Assembly (NCBI GenBank): GCA_902729315.2
Contig: LR746273.1
Span: forward strand, 5,988,001 to 6,052,000
Length of the DNA stretch: 64,000 bases
Direction: 5' to 3'
Source: Spirodela intermedia
Taxonomy: Eukaryota > Streptophyta > Magnoliopsida > Alismatales > Araceae
Below the pieces are notes generated by a model. That model was given only the letters and a program-made list of their open reading frames with translations. It was not told where the DNA came from and did not search any database. Numbering within the stretch: position 1 is the first letter of the stretch; each line of letters begins with the position of its first letter. Below are positions 22,820 through 33,608 of the stretch, piece by piece. The position numbers were made by a program, and so were the translations under genes.

Positions 22820-25396
22820 ATGGTAAGATCTTTTCCTATTAATAGATAATTTTTTTATCCTTCCGTGGTCTCGACCAGATCTCCGGATGGTCGGATTCGA
22901 TCCCCCGTTTGTTTCGACGATTTAGTTGGCGGCCTGTAGAGCTGATGCTTCTGATCTTGTGGATTTCGTACTGCATGCACGTCCCGCGTCTGATGTATAG
23001 AATGTAAATTAGAGAGAGTCGGATGGTCGGGTTTGCGTATTTTCGGATCTGTTTTTTTTCTGACGAAGTTTGTTGGATCTCCGTGAAATACGATCGAAAA
23101 GGTGAAATGACGAAGATCCTTCTTTTGGATCGTTGTCCCTATCAATATCTTGCATGCAATTTAGTCGTCTCGATTTTCGTACTGTTCTCTGTTTTTGTTA
23201 TATTGCTCCCTTTCAGATCGGTCTATAAATGTGCATTGTCTTGTTGGAAGACGCTCCCTCATAGTCAAAAGAGAAGTTTCCTCCCAGTACATAGTCTTAC
23301 TCTTACGTTCGTTCACATTTCTTATAATGTTTTTTCTGTGAGATATAATGCATTGCTAGATTTTCTCCTTGACAGAATTTGTCATTAATCTTCCTTCCAA
23401 GATTGAGAATGAGAGCATCATGTAAAGGAATTACGCTCGGTTTTTCTTTCCCGAGTCCTTTGATTCTTTTCAAATGTCCATTAACGTGTTTGGCAGGAAA
23501 TGGGAACTGTGAACACTTCTGAACTAATTTCCAAGCCATTACCGTATTGTATGGATTCACAATGTTGCTTCGTGAAATTCTATTCTTTTATTGGTAAATA
23601 GATGATAATATACATGAGAAATTGTGCTTGCACATTTCCATCAACATTATTATGACTAACATAATGCTCAGGAAAAAGATTTCGGACGTCCGTAATTAAT
23701 CTAGGGAGAATCTGTTGTAATGGGTAGTGGTTCGCTTATGCTATTCCTTAAACTTGAAAAAAAACAATGCTAAACTCTCTCCAAAGAGTGCATGCATCAT
23801 CAACCTCATCTCATCAGCAATGATTTTACCTCGAAGTTTCTTGCGGGAAAATGTGTCCGTTCGCTGGTGGAGTCAACCCGCATGTCCACCCACTTTTAGT
23901 GATCTACTTATAATTTTTTAATCATTTGAGTTTTCTTCCATGCCTCTTGTAAAGGAAGGTTCATTATGCTCTCGTGTGACCCTTTTGATTGGCTCTAGCT
24001 TTGCCTCTTGAACACGCATGAAACAGTTTTGAGCTTCTTCTTGGGAATTTCTGTAGAAAATTTTAAAAAAAGTATTGAACGACTTACCCAATGATTAACA
24101 TTTATTTCCAAATAACTATGAATGTTGCAATGGGTTTTTGATTTCTCATGCTTCAGATGGATCCAGACGCCTGTCTTGATCTTTCTTTTTTTTTAACCCA
24201 TCGTAATTCTGTTTGACTTAACGGTTAACATTGCTGGGTCATAACGAATCGACGTTGACAATGGGCAGACGACTTCGAGGCGCCTTGCAGACAGGAAAAT
24301 AGCCAAATTTCAGAAGAATATCACAAAAAGGGGCTCTGTTGCGGAAACAACAGCGAAGAAAGGAAATGGATACCCTGTTGGGCCGATAGCACTCGGCTTC
24401 TTCGTCTTTGTGGTGATCGGATCATGTACGTACCCCCACCTCCATCTCCCTTTCTGCTATTTATTACCCAAAAAAGAAAAGAGCTCCGTTCTAGGATATG
24501 GCGATTAGAGTTTTGATGGTTCTGAAAATGTCAGAGTAGGATGAATGGCAAGGGAGAGGTGGCAGAACCTGAAGCAGGGGTAGAGTGAGAAAGAAAAGGA
24601 TGAGGAAGAGAGAGAAGCGATAAATCGGTGAAATAGTAAAAATTCAAACTTTTGTTTGAATGTTAGAGCAATTAAACTCAGTGGTTGTTTCTAATCATCG
24701 ATTCACCCAGGAAGGACAGACCTTTTATCCTAATTTTGGTTCATCGATGGGATTTTTTTGGATAATTAATCCCAAATAAACATAATTGCGATGCAGTTTG
24801 CCATAATTTTATTTGATCGATGAACAATTGCTTACCATGTCAGAATATTTTCTCATCAAGTGAGAAGAAGAAAAAAAAACTCTCAATTTTAATTACATGG
24901 ATTTATCGGGTGGCCTACCACATAATTTAGACACAATCAGGTGTAGTATCTTGCATTTCTTAACCTATTAATTGCATCAGATGGAGAATGATTAGAGAAT
25001 TTGGAGAATAATTGGAGTTTATTAGTGGAGATAATCGCATGATCAGCAGATCAATCGTATTTTATCAATTGGGCATTTTCATTTAGTCAACTGATCCGAT
25101 TCAGACAAAATAGTCCAACCCTATCCATCCAACCGCCAAACTCGCCCGTCTTGTCTGATCAAGAACGGCAGTGCCCTTTCTTCTCTCTGCCCTAGTCTCT
25201 GAACTATGTTTACTCCTCTCCATCCCCTTTCTCTCTCTAGTTTCTGTGTTCTTACGTTTATTTCCATGGAAATCTGCGATTTTCTCCGCCCATACCCTCC
25301 GCATTGGTCGCACGTCTGACTTTTCCCCTGTTTTATTGTTGCCCCGCAGCCCTGTTTCAGATTATCCGGACGGCAACCAGCGGCGGGATGGCCTGA
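22820..25396 (+). CDS. RAMP4/SERP1-family ER translocon-associated protein
   Basis: This encodes a small tail-anchored protein of the Sec61 translocon, proposed to stabilise nascent membrane proteins during ER stress. The exons are 22820-22822 (only the ATG), 24269-24425 and 25350-25396, which sum to 207 nt for 68 residues, the usual plant length. The protein starts M-TTSRRLADRKIAKF, has the basic NITKRGSVAETT block, then GYPVGPIALGFFVFVVIGS as its single membrane anchor (about residues 36-56), and ends FQIIRTATSGGMA. The acceptor gggcag at 24268 and donor tcat|gtacgt at 24425 are consensus, and phases agree (TCA T|CC CTG). Intron 1 is 1446 bp and intron 2 is 924 bp; neither shows another gene. 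The first coding exon being a single codon is the only oddity. Confidence 0.93.
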
Positions 25397-26707
25397 GCGA
25401 GCAAGAGATAGAGAAAGAGTGAGTGAGTGAGAGAGAGAGAGACAGAGAGAGAGAGTGACATCTGGGTTGTTCTTAATCTCGTGCTAATGAGCCGGTTGAC
25501 CATTCAGAGATGAGTGGGGGATGATCATTCAGGTTGGCCTCGGCCAGTCAACGGTCTTCTTCTTCAGAGCTGTGTGGTCAACGGGTACCCTTCCGTTATG
25601 ACGTGTATTACGACTCTTTTTATATTAAAAAAACAAGTTTATTCATTACTTCACGTCGTCAGATTGTTTCAACCTAACGGATCTTCGTTGGGGTGTTCTC
25701 ACGAACGGACAAACTTGTTCGGCGAAATGCCTGATCGAATTATAAATAATATAACCGCGAAAATATTCTCTTCTAAAAATAATATTTTACTCTGTAAAGG
25801 GATATAAAATATAAAATATTCCACCTTTGGACAAATTCTTGCCATCCACTTCAAGAAAAAGCATGGCATTTCGGGATAAATATTAAAACGGAGAAAAATA
25901 TATTAGTAACATTAAAAAAAAAGGAAAAATGCAAGATATAAACGATCTTCGGGTGCGGAAAATAATTGCCCAAGTTCTTCGGGTATATTAAAAAAGGGGG
26001 GGAAATATTCCATGAAATGTTTAAATAATAATAATTAGGAAAATAGATCAGGAGGAAATCGCAAAGATTGGTCGGCTAAGCTACGATCTTGGTGTTAGAA
26101 GCATTAAAAAAATGAGAGAAGAAAAATACACCATATTTGTAGCATTTAAAAAAAAAGGGGTATGAACCTGATCTCGGTAGCATTAAAAAAATAGGGGAAA
26201 ATATTCTGAGCAAATGCTTCCGTGGGACGCATGCTGGGGGGGGCTACATCTCCATTAATGGAAGTTTAAATAATGAGGAAAATATACAAATATATATGAC
26301 TCGGAGCGGAGGACATTATCTCGCAGATATAGCTATTCCAAGTTGGCTGTAGAAAACTGTTTTTGGAGCGTCACATGTATGAGAGAGAGAGAGAGAGCGA
26401 GATAGCTCTTGCATTCTATCAAGCAGGAGGTGAGCAAGCTACTGAAGGAAGAAAGGGAACCCTTGTTCTAGACAGAGCAGAAGATTTGCAGTACCTAGGA
26501 GAAAAACTTTTACAAGCATAACCCACCATAGCCACCCACCACAGGAAGGTGGGGGCGACCCTACAGGATAGCAGGGATTACCTTGATATCGGAAGAACAG
26601 TTGTTAGAGGACGGGAGGAAGAAGAAAGTGGCTGAACTCTGCCACACACCACACCGTCGTGGAGATGGAGATGGAGATGGAAGGCGGGGCCGCCTCTGGG
26701 AATTTTC
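25397..26707. other. RAMP4-SAT intergenic interval
   Basis: The stretch holds GA tracts at about 25422-25456 and 26381-26402. In an AT-rich part (25800-26300), short phrases such as gcattaaaaaa..ggggaaaatatt recur irregularly. It lies between the 3' ends of the convergent RAMP4 and serine acetyltransferase genes. I see no gene. Confidence 0.6.
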
Positions 26708-27811
26708 TCAGATGACGTAATCCGACCACGAGGTGTGGTCCATGGTGAGGGCGGGCATTTTGTCGAGCTTCATCGGGTTGTCCTTTCCTCCCAGAAGCCT
26801 GGCAGGGTTCCCCACGGCCGTCGTCCTCGCCGGAATGTTCTTCAGCACCACCGATCCGGCCCCGATCTTGGCCCCCGATCCGATGGAGACGTTGCCAAGG
26901 ATCTGCGTGCCGGCGCCGACGAGGACTCCGTCGCTGATCTTCGGGTGGCGGTCGCCGGACTCCTTCCCGGTTCCTCCGAGGGTGACGTTGTGGAGGATGG
27001 AGACGTTGTCGCCGATCACCGCCGTCTCGCCGATGACCAGGCCGGTGGCGTGGTCGAGGAGGATCCCCTTCCCGATCCTTGCCCCGGGATGGATGTCCAC
27101 GGCGAAGATCTCCGAGACGCGGCTCTGCAGGAAAAGCGCCAGCACCCTCCGCCCGCTCTTCCAGAGCCGGTGCGCCGCCCTGTGGGCCTGGCAGGCCAGG
27201 AATCCCTTGTAGTAGAGCAGGCCGTGGACTATGCTCGCGCAGGCCGGATCTCGATCGCGCATCGCGCGCAGATCGGCGCGGACGGCGCGCTGAACCTCCT
27301 GATCGGAGAGGAAGGCGTCGAAGAAGATCTCGAAGAGGACGTCACCGGAGATCTGGTCGGGGCGGCCGAGCTTCGCCGCCAGGTGCGCCGCTAGGGCGCT
27401 CTCCAAGCAGCCGTGGGAGAGTATCGCGCCATCGTAGAAGGTCCGCAGCACCGGCTCCCTCTCCGCATCAGCTTCCGCCTCCTCCCGAAGCCTCGCCCAA
27501 ACCTCGTCCACATCCTCATCGGTGTCTCCTCCGGGGAGCACGTACTTGCTGTTCTCCTCAAATCCCGCCGCCTCCGCGGCGACGACGGCGGAGGGGGATA
27601 TGGCGAGGTCGGGGAAGTTCGATCGGGCGATGTCGGCGACCTTGCAGGGATGGCGGTGGCCATCGAATCGCGCAGTGGCGGCGACCGGCGGATCTCCCCG
27701 GGAGTTGGAAGAAGCCACGCAGGTGGCCATCGGTGCCACACAGCGGCGGCGCTGGTGGCTGATCGGCCCCATGAAGACGGACGATCCACCGATGGCGGTG
27801 GCGGCCGACAT
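26708..27811 (-). CDS. Serine acetyltransferase (SERAT2-like)
   Basis: The enzyme transfers acetyl from acetyl-CoA to L-serine to give O-acetylserine, the committed step of cysteine synthesis, in complex with O-acetylserine (thiol) lyase. It has one exon and 367 residues. Residues 1-65 are Ala/Ser/Arg-rich and look like an organelle transit peptide. The helical SATase domain is at about 103-225 (RDPAC, FLACQAHRAAHRLW). The left-handed beta-helix is at about 238-340 with VDIHPGARIGKGILLDHATG, VIGETAVIGDN and GDRHPKI; the Asp-His pair (253/254) and His289 are present. The C-terminus SWSDYVI carries the terminal Ile that in this family binds the lyase active site. An in-frame Met28 (MATC, the usual start of many SERAT2 proteins) could serve as a second start. 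A CT tract lies in the 5' leader at about 27880-27908. Group 2 is inferred from the N-terminal extension and C-terminal motif. Confidence 0.94.
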   Translation of the reverse strand: MSAATAIGGSSVFMGPISHQRRRCVAPMATCVASSNSRGDPPVAATARFDGHRHPCKVADIARSNFPDLAISPSAVVAAEAAGFEENSKYVLPGGDTDEDVDEVWARLREEAEADAEREPVLRTFYDGAILSHGCLESALAAHLAAKLGRPDQISGDVLFEIFFDAFLSDQEVQRAVRADLRAMRDRDPACASIVHGLLYYKGFLACQAHRAAHRLWKSGRRVLALFLQSRVSEIFAVDIHPGARIGKGILLDHATGLVIGETAVIGDNVSILHNVTLGGTGKESGDRHPKISDGVLVGAGTQILGNVSIGSGAKIGAGSVVLKNIPARTTAVGNPARLLGGKDNPMKLDKMPALTMDHTSWSDYVI

Positions 27812-29075
27812 ATACGCGCGGGAGATAACCGAAAGGAGAGATGGGACGAGGGAAGAAGCACTGGGACGCGCCGTCTTCTCTCTCCTCTCTCTCTTTCTCT
27901 CTCTCTACTGGTAGTCTGGATTTTTCGGGGGGGAGGCGTGGTGCCTTGTAACAATAACGGCTCCAGGTGAAGGGTAATGTCGTCATATGTCTACTGAAAA
28001 TACTTTTTTATATTCCAACTTGTGCATTTTTTTACAACGGCAGAGGGATATTATGCTGCAGCCCTCGTACGTAAGCTTATCCGGAAGCCGTTAAGCTTCC
28101 GGCTTTTTCGTTTTTAGCCCCTAAACTTAGTTGGATGGCAAATAAGCCCCTGCATAGACACGTTCCGGCCCAAAATCATACGGAATATGCGAAGCATATT
28201 CCCAATAAAAAGGTAAATCTCTCTGAAACCCGCATTTTTTTAAAACAGTGAAATAATGCTTCGAAAGTAATTTAATGAGCTGCATAGCCACAGACGATAT
28301 TAATTGCGTCATAATGAGAGAATAAAAAATACAGAAATGCTTAATTATACCATATGTCATTGCTTCCGTAACAATGAAATAAAAAATAAAAAAATTAAAA
28401 TTCCAAATGAGACCAAATTTTATCACGTCATTAACTATAAAAATAAAATTAAAAATATTGAAATACTTAATTAGACCAGGGGGATGTTTGAGAGAGACCA
28501 CGAAAGGTAGAGAGAGAGAGAGAGAGAGAGAGATGATTAAACACAGGGAGTTATTTGATATTCGTAACTTTATAGGGACTAAAAGTAAACTTTTATTTTA
28601 ATTATATCCCAGTATGTGGCTGAAATTGGTACTCATAAGCGCGCTTTTTCGTCGGTAGTTTTACCCCTGAAAAAAGGAACGTTTGTGACGAATCGTCTAC
28701 GTTTGACTTACGTGTGGCCACGTATACTTTTTGATGGCGCCACATATTTTCGAGCCCCATTCACCGCGCTCCACGTAAGACGACAGAGGGGCAAAACGTT
28801 GACTGGTGGAGGAGGGAGGGTACTGTTCTTGGCGGGTACTATCGGCACGACGCGTGTCACGTTGAAGGCCTGGGCAAGTGCATAACGAACTAATTACATT
28901 TTATATAGAGAAATAAACAGACTTTAAGATTTTTTCAAGCCGCAAAAATCAGTCGATTCTCCTGCAAAAAGACATGCTGTTCTTGTTTATGAGCTCTTCT
29001 TCGAGCAGTGGCAGATTTTTTTTATTTTTTTTTATTCTCTTCTCGACCGGAGCTCAAGAACCTGGCGGAGCTTTA

Positions 29076-29123
<48 letters not shown>

Positions 29124-29237
29124 GAGAGGAAGGGGAGAGGAGGAACCTCCACATATCCATTCTCCCATTCCGAAATCAAGAAAATGTACCAACTTTAAAC
29201 AAGAAAACAGTAGAATACACCAAAAGGGAACATAATT

Positions 29238-29269
<32 letters not shown>

Positions 29270-29298
29270 ATGACTTGGACGTCAACGCTCTTGGCGGC
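27812..29298. other. SAT promoter side and uS10c 3' flank
   Basis: No gene is seen. The interval holds the 5' flank of the serine acetyltransferase gene, AT-rich DNA at 28200-28480, a GA tract at 28510-28533, a longer (GA)n at 29080-29120 and another at 29240-29268 just beyond the stop of plastid uS10. Confidence 0.6.
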
Positions 29299-29896
29299 TC
29301 AGAGCTTGACTTCAACGTCAACGCCGGCGGGGAGATCAAGCTGCATGAGGGAATCAATGGTCTGGGCAGTTGGGTAGAGGATCTCGATGAGCCGCTGGTG
29401 GGTCCGGATCTCGAAGTGGAAGCGGGCGTCCTTGTGGACGTGGGGGGACTTGAGGACGCAGTAGATCCGCTTCTTGGTGGGGAGAGGGACGGGCCCCATG
29501 GTCTTGGCATTCGTGTTCCGGGCCGCGTCCAAGATCTGCTTGCAGGAGTCCTCTATCAGAGGTACCCAGTACGACCTCAGCTTGATCCGGATCTTCTGCT
29601 TCGGCGCCATCTGATCCAATCCAAGAAGATCAACAGAGTGTAATGACAGCAAGGGAACGTTTTTTATTTTATTTTTAAATAATATTATTTTTAATGATTA
29701 ATGGTGAATAATACTTTTTTTTTTTTTTTGGAATGCGAAGTGAGAGCTGGAGGATGAGATCAGAATGGCTGCTCTCTGATCCCAAGGTAAAGATAAAGTA
29801 CAGCGAGAAGGGAATTTTCTACTAATTAAAGATGGCTTTTGATGATGAAACAAGAACAATAATAGTTTGATAATCATGCATCCCAAATGAGAGGGA

Positions 29897-29951
<55 letters not shown>

Positions 29952-31874
29952 TGTTGGTTAAGATGGTTACAAGCAAGGAAATGTTATAAAATCACGAACA
30001 GTGATATCTGGCCTCCATCCAGCAAGGGCAAGATAAAGTACGGCGAGAAGGGAAATTTTTACAATTAAAGGTGACTTTTGATGATGAACCAAGAACAATA
30101 ATAGTTTGATAATCATGGATCCCAAAAGAGAGGGAATAATAATAATTAATAATAATAACAATAATAATATGTTGGTTAAGATGCTTACGAGCAAGGAAAT
30201 GATATAAAATCATGAACAGTGATATCTGGCCCGGATCCAACAAGGGCAACAAACCCTCGGCTAGCCAATACCAACAGATGCTCCATTTTACCCTAATTCT
30301 GAAATCTTACCTCTCATTCACCCTCTAATTCTAAATCTGCAAAAAGCTGAGGGAATATTTTACAAAGAAATATAATGATATCAACAGATGGCTTTCCGAT
30401 GATATGATAACTACGCCATATATTTTTTAAACCCTTTAATTAAAACAAACAAACAAATAAACAGACTGCATCCTTAAAGTCAACGAGATGACATGAAAAC
30501 GGTGAGAGACACAGCCAACTCACAAGCCCATATCTATTAATGTATTTATTTTAAAATAAATATTTGCAGCTTGGAACCTTGTTAAATTACGTGCTTATGA
30601 ACACAATGTAATAAGGGAACTGGAAGCTAAATCAGGGTCATAAATTCGGGTATTTGCATTGAATGATAAAAGGAAATCAATGAGGTAACAACAGTAGAGC
30701 CTAAGACAGATGATACACGTAAACTCGAAATCAAGGAATTTTCCTCTGAAGAAAGAAGAAATTTATGGGAGATATCTTCTCTGCTAAACCCTAGGAAACC
30801 AATCGCCACCTAGAAAAACGTTTGAGGAAACTCAATGTGAGCATCCGTGAATGTGAAAATTTTCCCATGATGATGACGACGGTCATCATCATCATCATCC
30901 TAATTCAGCGTTATTACATTTAGGATCCCAAAGATATGTAGCTTGCAACTGATTAATATAAGTTAAATCTAAAAATGTATGTGAAGTAGGCCTTCTTCTT
31001 GAAGATTCATGCATGAACAAACTGCATGCCCAATAGAAAAAACGCGGCATCAACAGAAAAGAAATAGAGAATGACATGGGAAGAATAGTGGGTTGAGTGT
31101 TCACATCTGAAAAATTTACGGAGATATTAAGATCCATTCTCTAATCTAATGTTCGTGGAGATTATGAGCTCTCTCCTCAAAATTTCTTAGGATCTTCAAA
31201 TGAATGCCGTACGTCCTAGCCTCAATTTGATTAAATCAAGAGATGATGTCCTAATTCCTATGTGATTCACAGTCCATCAAAACAGCAGTCTAATTTCACT
31301 GCTACCGGGAATCCAGAGGACAAATCATAAGCTAGGGATAAATGAACATAAACTCTCCGAGGTAGCTAGGAGTTGAAGCAATAAGATTTTGGATGAGCAA
31401 GAGAAACCAAAACAGACCTCCATATCCGACACAGCAGTAGCAGACGCCGCACAAAATAACGAGAAATTAAGAGAACACGAAATAATATCTTCGCATTACT
31501 ATGTAGAAATACATACGCTCTCTGCATCACCCCCAAGAGCAAGAGGAGAGGGCCCGGCATCCTCCTGCGCTACGGCCTTCACAAAGAAAAGGAAATTAGA
31601 GCAGTTGGAGAAAATTCAACGGAAAAATTCATTATGTCAATTTGATTTCTACATCAGTGCCGGAGAGTTCGGCGTCCTCCGTGGTTTTCCCGACGAGCTC
31701 CGAGGCCGCGAAAACCCTGGAAGAAGCCGGCTCGAGGGCAGCAAAGGATAGCGGATTTGAGGTCTGGAGGGGATGCAAGGAGAGAGAGGTCCTGGGTTTC
31801 ACGGCGCCGGCGGCAGAGCTGCGGAGAGGGAGGAGAGAGAGCGCAGGCGAGAGGGAGGAAGCTGCGGCGGCCAT
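29299..31874 (-). CDS. 30S ribosomal protein uS10, chloroplastic
   Basis: This is the nuclear-encoded plastid small-subunit ribosomal protein S10. Exon 1 (31874-31653, 222 nt) encodes a Ser/Ala/Leu-rich transit peptide beginning MAAAASSLSPALSLL. Exon 2 (29610-29299) encodes the mature protein (DMAPKQKIRIKLRSYW at the junction, then SPHVHKDARFHFEIRTH, and PAGVDVEVKL at the end). The total is 177 residues, similar to Arabidopsis plastid S10 (about 190). It is not cytosolic uS10: the KLRSYWVPLIEDSCKQI block is bacterial/plastid type. The junction is GAT|gtagaa to ggatcag|ATG, phase 0. An upstream in-frame ATG at 31940 would add 22 residues; I prefer 31874 because its context is good and a ttttaaa box lies near 31950. 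The 2042-bp intron holds a tandem duplication. Confidence 0.93.
29775..30250 (-). repeat. Tandem ~230-bp duplication with (ATA)n in the uS10c intron
   Basis: The block agataaagtacagcgagaag (29791) recurs at 30031 as agataaagtacggcgagaag, and gtgatatctggcctccatcc (30001) recurs at 30221 in slightly changed form. Each copy contains tttgataatcatg(c/g)atccc followed by an AAT/TAA microsatellite (29898-29950 and about 30136-30170) and atgttggttaagatg. Two full copies are present. Confidence 0.88.
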
Positions 31875-32542
31875 GGCTGGACAGGAAGCAGCCTCCTCTC
31901 CTTTGTTCCCGAGCTTTATCCGAAAAGATGAGCACACCATGGCGCTTTAAAAACCAGCAGCGCAGGTTAGGTATGTAAGGCCCAATAGCGCATTCTAGCC
32001 CGTAGAGAATACCTCCAGTCTCGGCCCATCATTCGCATTGACCCAGGAATAATGGACTCTCTCTCTCTCTCTCTCTCTCTCGCTATCTCTCTCTGACATG
32101 GCCACGTGGGTAGATCTGATTGGCGATTTGATGAGTCCAAGTGTGAGCTACATAGAAGTAGCAGTCAAAGTCAAACGATGAAATTTCTCCCAAGAATAAA
32201 ATGTCAACTTTTTAATGGTCACACAACGAAAAGTCAAAAACCGTGCGATTGGGATGGCAAGAGATTTGAAAATATTCCCCGTTGATAGGCGAGAAGAGAC
32301 GACCTTTCCAAATCCGCCCGATGCAACCCTCACCTTCCTAACTCGTCCTCCTCCTTTCCTTCCCCCGTTTCCTCCCCCTCCCAATTTATAGGAGACTCCC
32401 CAGCAGTGACAACAGCGCTCCGACGATAACCTCCCTCCTCTCTGTCTCTTCTCTCTCTCCCCTCTATCTCTCTCTTTCTCCCTATCTCTCTCTCTCTGGC
32501 TCATTCTGGGAGGGTGGCAGGTGCTCTCTCTGAGACGGGCAC
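31875..32542. promoter_or_regulatory. Divergent interval between uS10c and the zinc-finger gene
   Basis: These 668 bp lie between two starts on opposite strands and must hold both promoters. Visible are a ttttaaa box near 31948-31955 for uS10c, a CT tract at 32057-32082 and a long CT-rich leader at 32420-32505 just before the zinc-finger start. Confidence 0.55.
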
Positions 32543-33133
32543 ATGAGGTTGCAGACGGAGACGGAGAGAGAGGCGGCGGCGTCGGTGCAGGCCGGTGCAA
32601 CTTCCCTATTCCTGGCGGGGAGGACGTGGGCGAGGACGGGGTTGAGGAGTCTCCGCGTCTTCGTCCCCGACTGCGACTCCGCGGAGGAGGAGACGGTGGC
32701 GGCAATGGCAGAGACGGAGGAGGTCCTCCGTGTGGCCATCTCGATGGAAAGCAGCACCAGAGGAGTCGTAGAGAGAGAAGAGTCCCCGGAGACGAAGAAG
32801 ATGAAGATGGCGGAGCGGCGAGCGGCGGCGACGGCGGAGGAGGAGAAGGTTCTCTGTTTGGCCATTTCCAGGGAGAGCAGCCGGAGAGGAGTTGCAGAGA
32901 AAGAAGGGTCGCCGGAGACGAAGAAGAGGAAGCCGGCGTCGCCAACGGGGAGGGAGCACAAGTGCAACGAGTGCGGGAGGAGTTTTACGACGGGGCAGGC
33001 TCTCGGAGGCCACAAGAGGAAGCACTGGAAGGGCCTCCCCGCTGGTGTGAGATCGCTGGAGTTGGATCTGAACTCGCCGCCGCCGGCGCGAGAGGAGGAA
33101 GAAGGCCCCATTCCCTTCTTCAGGTTCCTCTGA
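32543..33133 (+). CDS. Single C2H2 zinc-finger protein with EAR repression motif
   Basis: This is a probable nuclear transcriptional repressor. The open frame is 196 residues without introns. One plant-type finger is at residues 141-161 (CNECGRSFTTGQALGGHKRKH; C141, C144, H157, H161) with the invariant QALGGH. An EAR motif of the DLN type (SLELDLNSPPP, 171-181) follows close behind. Residues about 52-130 are a tandem duplication of roughly 38 residues: EEVLRVAISMESSTRG..ESPETKK then EKVLCLAISRESSRRG..GSPETKK. The LCLAIS part may be a decayed form of the leucine-rich L-box of ZAT proteins. The next domain after each repeat is Lys/Arg-rich (TKKRKPAS), a possible nuclear signal. The start is the first in-frame ATG; residues 1-50 are the least certain. 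Family membership is firm, but the exact orthologue is not known to me. Confidence 0.82.
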   Translation: MRLQTETEREAAASVQAGATSLFLAGRTWARTGLRSLRVFVPDCDSAEEETVAAMAETEEVLRVAISMESSTRGVVEREESPETKKMKMAERRAAATAEEEKVLCLAISRESSRRGVAEKEGSPETKKRKPASPTGREHKCNECGRSFTTGQALGGHKRKHWKGLPAGVRSLELDLNSPPPAREEEEGPIPFFRFL

Positions 33134-33260
33134 AGCACTTCCTCTTCTTCTTCTTCTCCTTCTTCTCCTTCTTCTCCTTCTTCTCCTTCTTCTTCTTCTT
33201 CTCCTTCTTCTCATTCTTCTTCGTCTTCTTCTTCTTCTCCTTTTCGTCTTCTTCTTCAGA
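33134..33260 (+). repeat. (CTT)n tract in the zinc-finger 3' UTR
   Basis: An almost pure CTT/TTC tract with some TCC units runs from directly after the stop codon to about 33255. The open frames it produces on both strands (poly-Phe/Ser or poly-Arg) are artefacts. Confidence 0.9.
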
Positions 33261-33352
33261 CAGTCGTACTTCAGGCAGTCTCACCGTTCACACCATTGAC
33301 ACCGTGAACGGTTGCCCCTTGGAGGAACCGGAACCCAATATTTGACTAAGCC

Positions 33353-33459
33353 GCAAGTGTCGGCACAGAGAGACAGAGGGAGAGGGAGAGGGTTATTATT
33401 TTCTTAATAAGTAGGGCTATAAACTTAGGAGCCCCCTCATATATAAGCGGCAAGTGTGG

Positions 33460-33542
<83 letters not shown>

Positions 33543-33608
33543 GAGGGAGAGGGTTATTATTTTCTTAATAAATAGGGCTATAAACTTAGGAGCGGCCTGA
33601 TATATGAT
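33353..33608 (+). repeat. 97-bp duplication bracketing a long (GA)n tract
   Basis: The unit gcaagtgt(c/g)ggcacagagaga .. ggttattattttcttaataa(g/a)tagggctataaacttaggag occurs twice, from 33353 and from 33450. In the second copy the GA part has expanded to about 77 bp (33463-33539). Confidence 0.9.

Noticed and set aside
26735-27762. Long + strand open frames (219 and 227 codons) opposite serine acetyltransferase
   Set aside because: They are antisense shadows of a GC-rich coding exon; the - strand protein is an unmistakable SAT.
29299-29652. Reading uS10 as a 117-residue single-exon protein
   Set aside because: The first 14 residues are intron sequence; a consensus acceptor precedes the second Met and a transit peptide exon with matching phase lies upstream.
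32606-33214. Poly-Arg - strand open frame
   Set aside because: It is the antisense translation of the CTT tract and the zinc-finger exon.
32521-33345. 274-codon + strand open frame overlapping the zinc-finger gene
   Set aside because: It is Gly/Arg/Glu-rich, then runs into the CTT tract as poly-Phe/Ser. The other frame carries QALGGH and the EAR motif.
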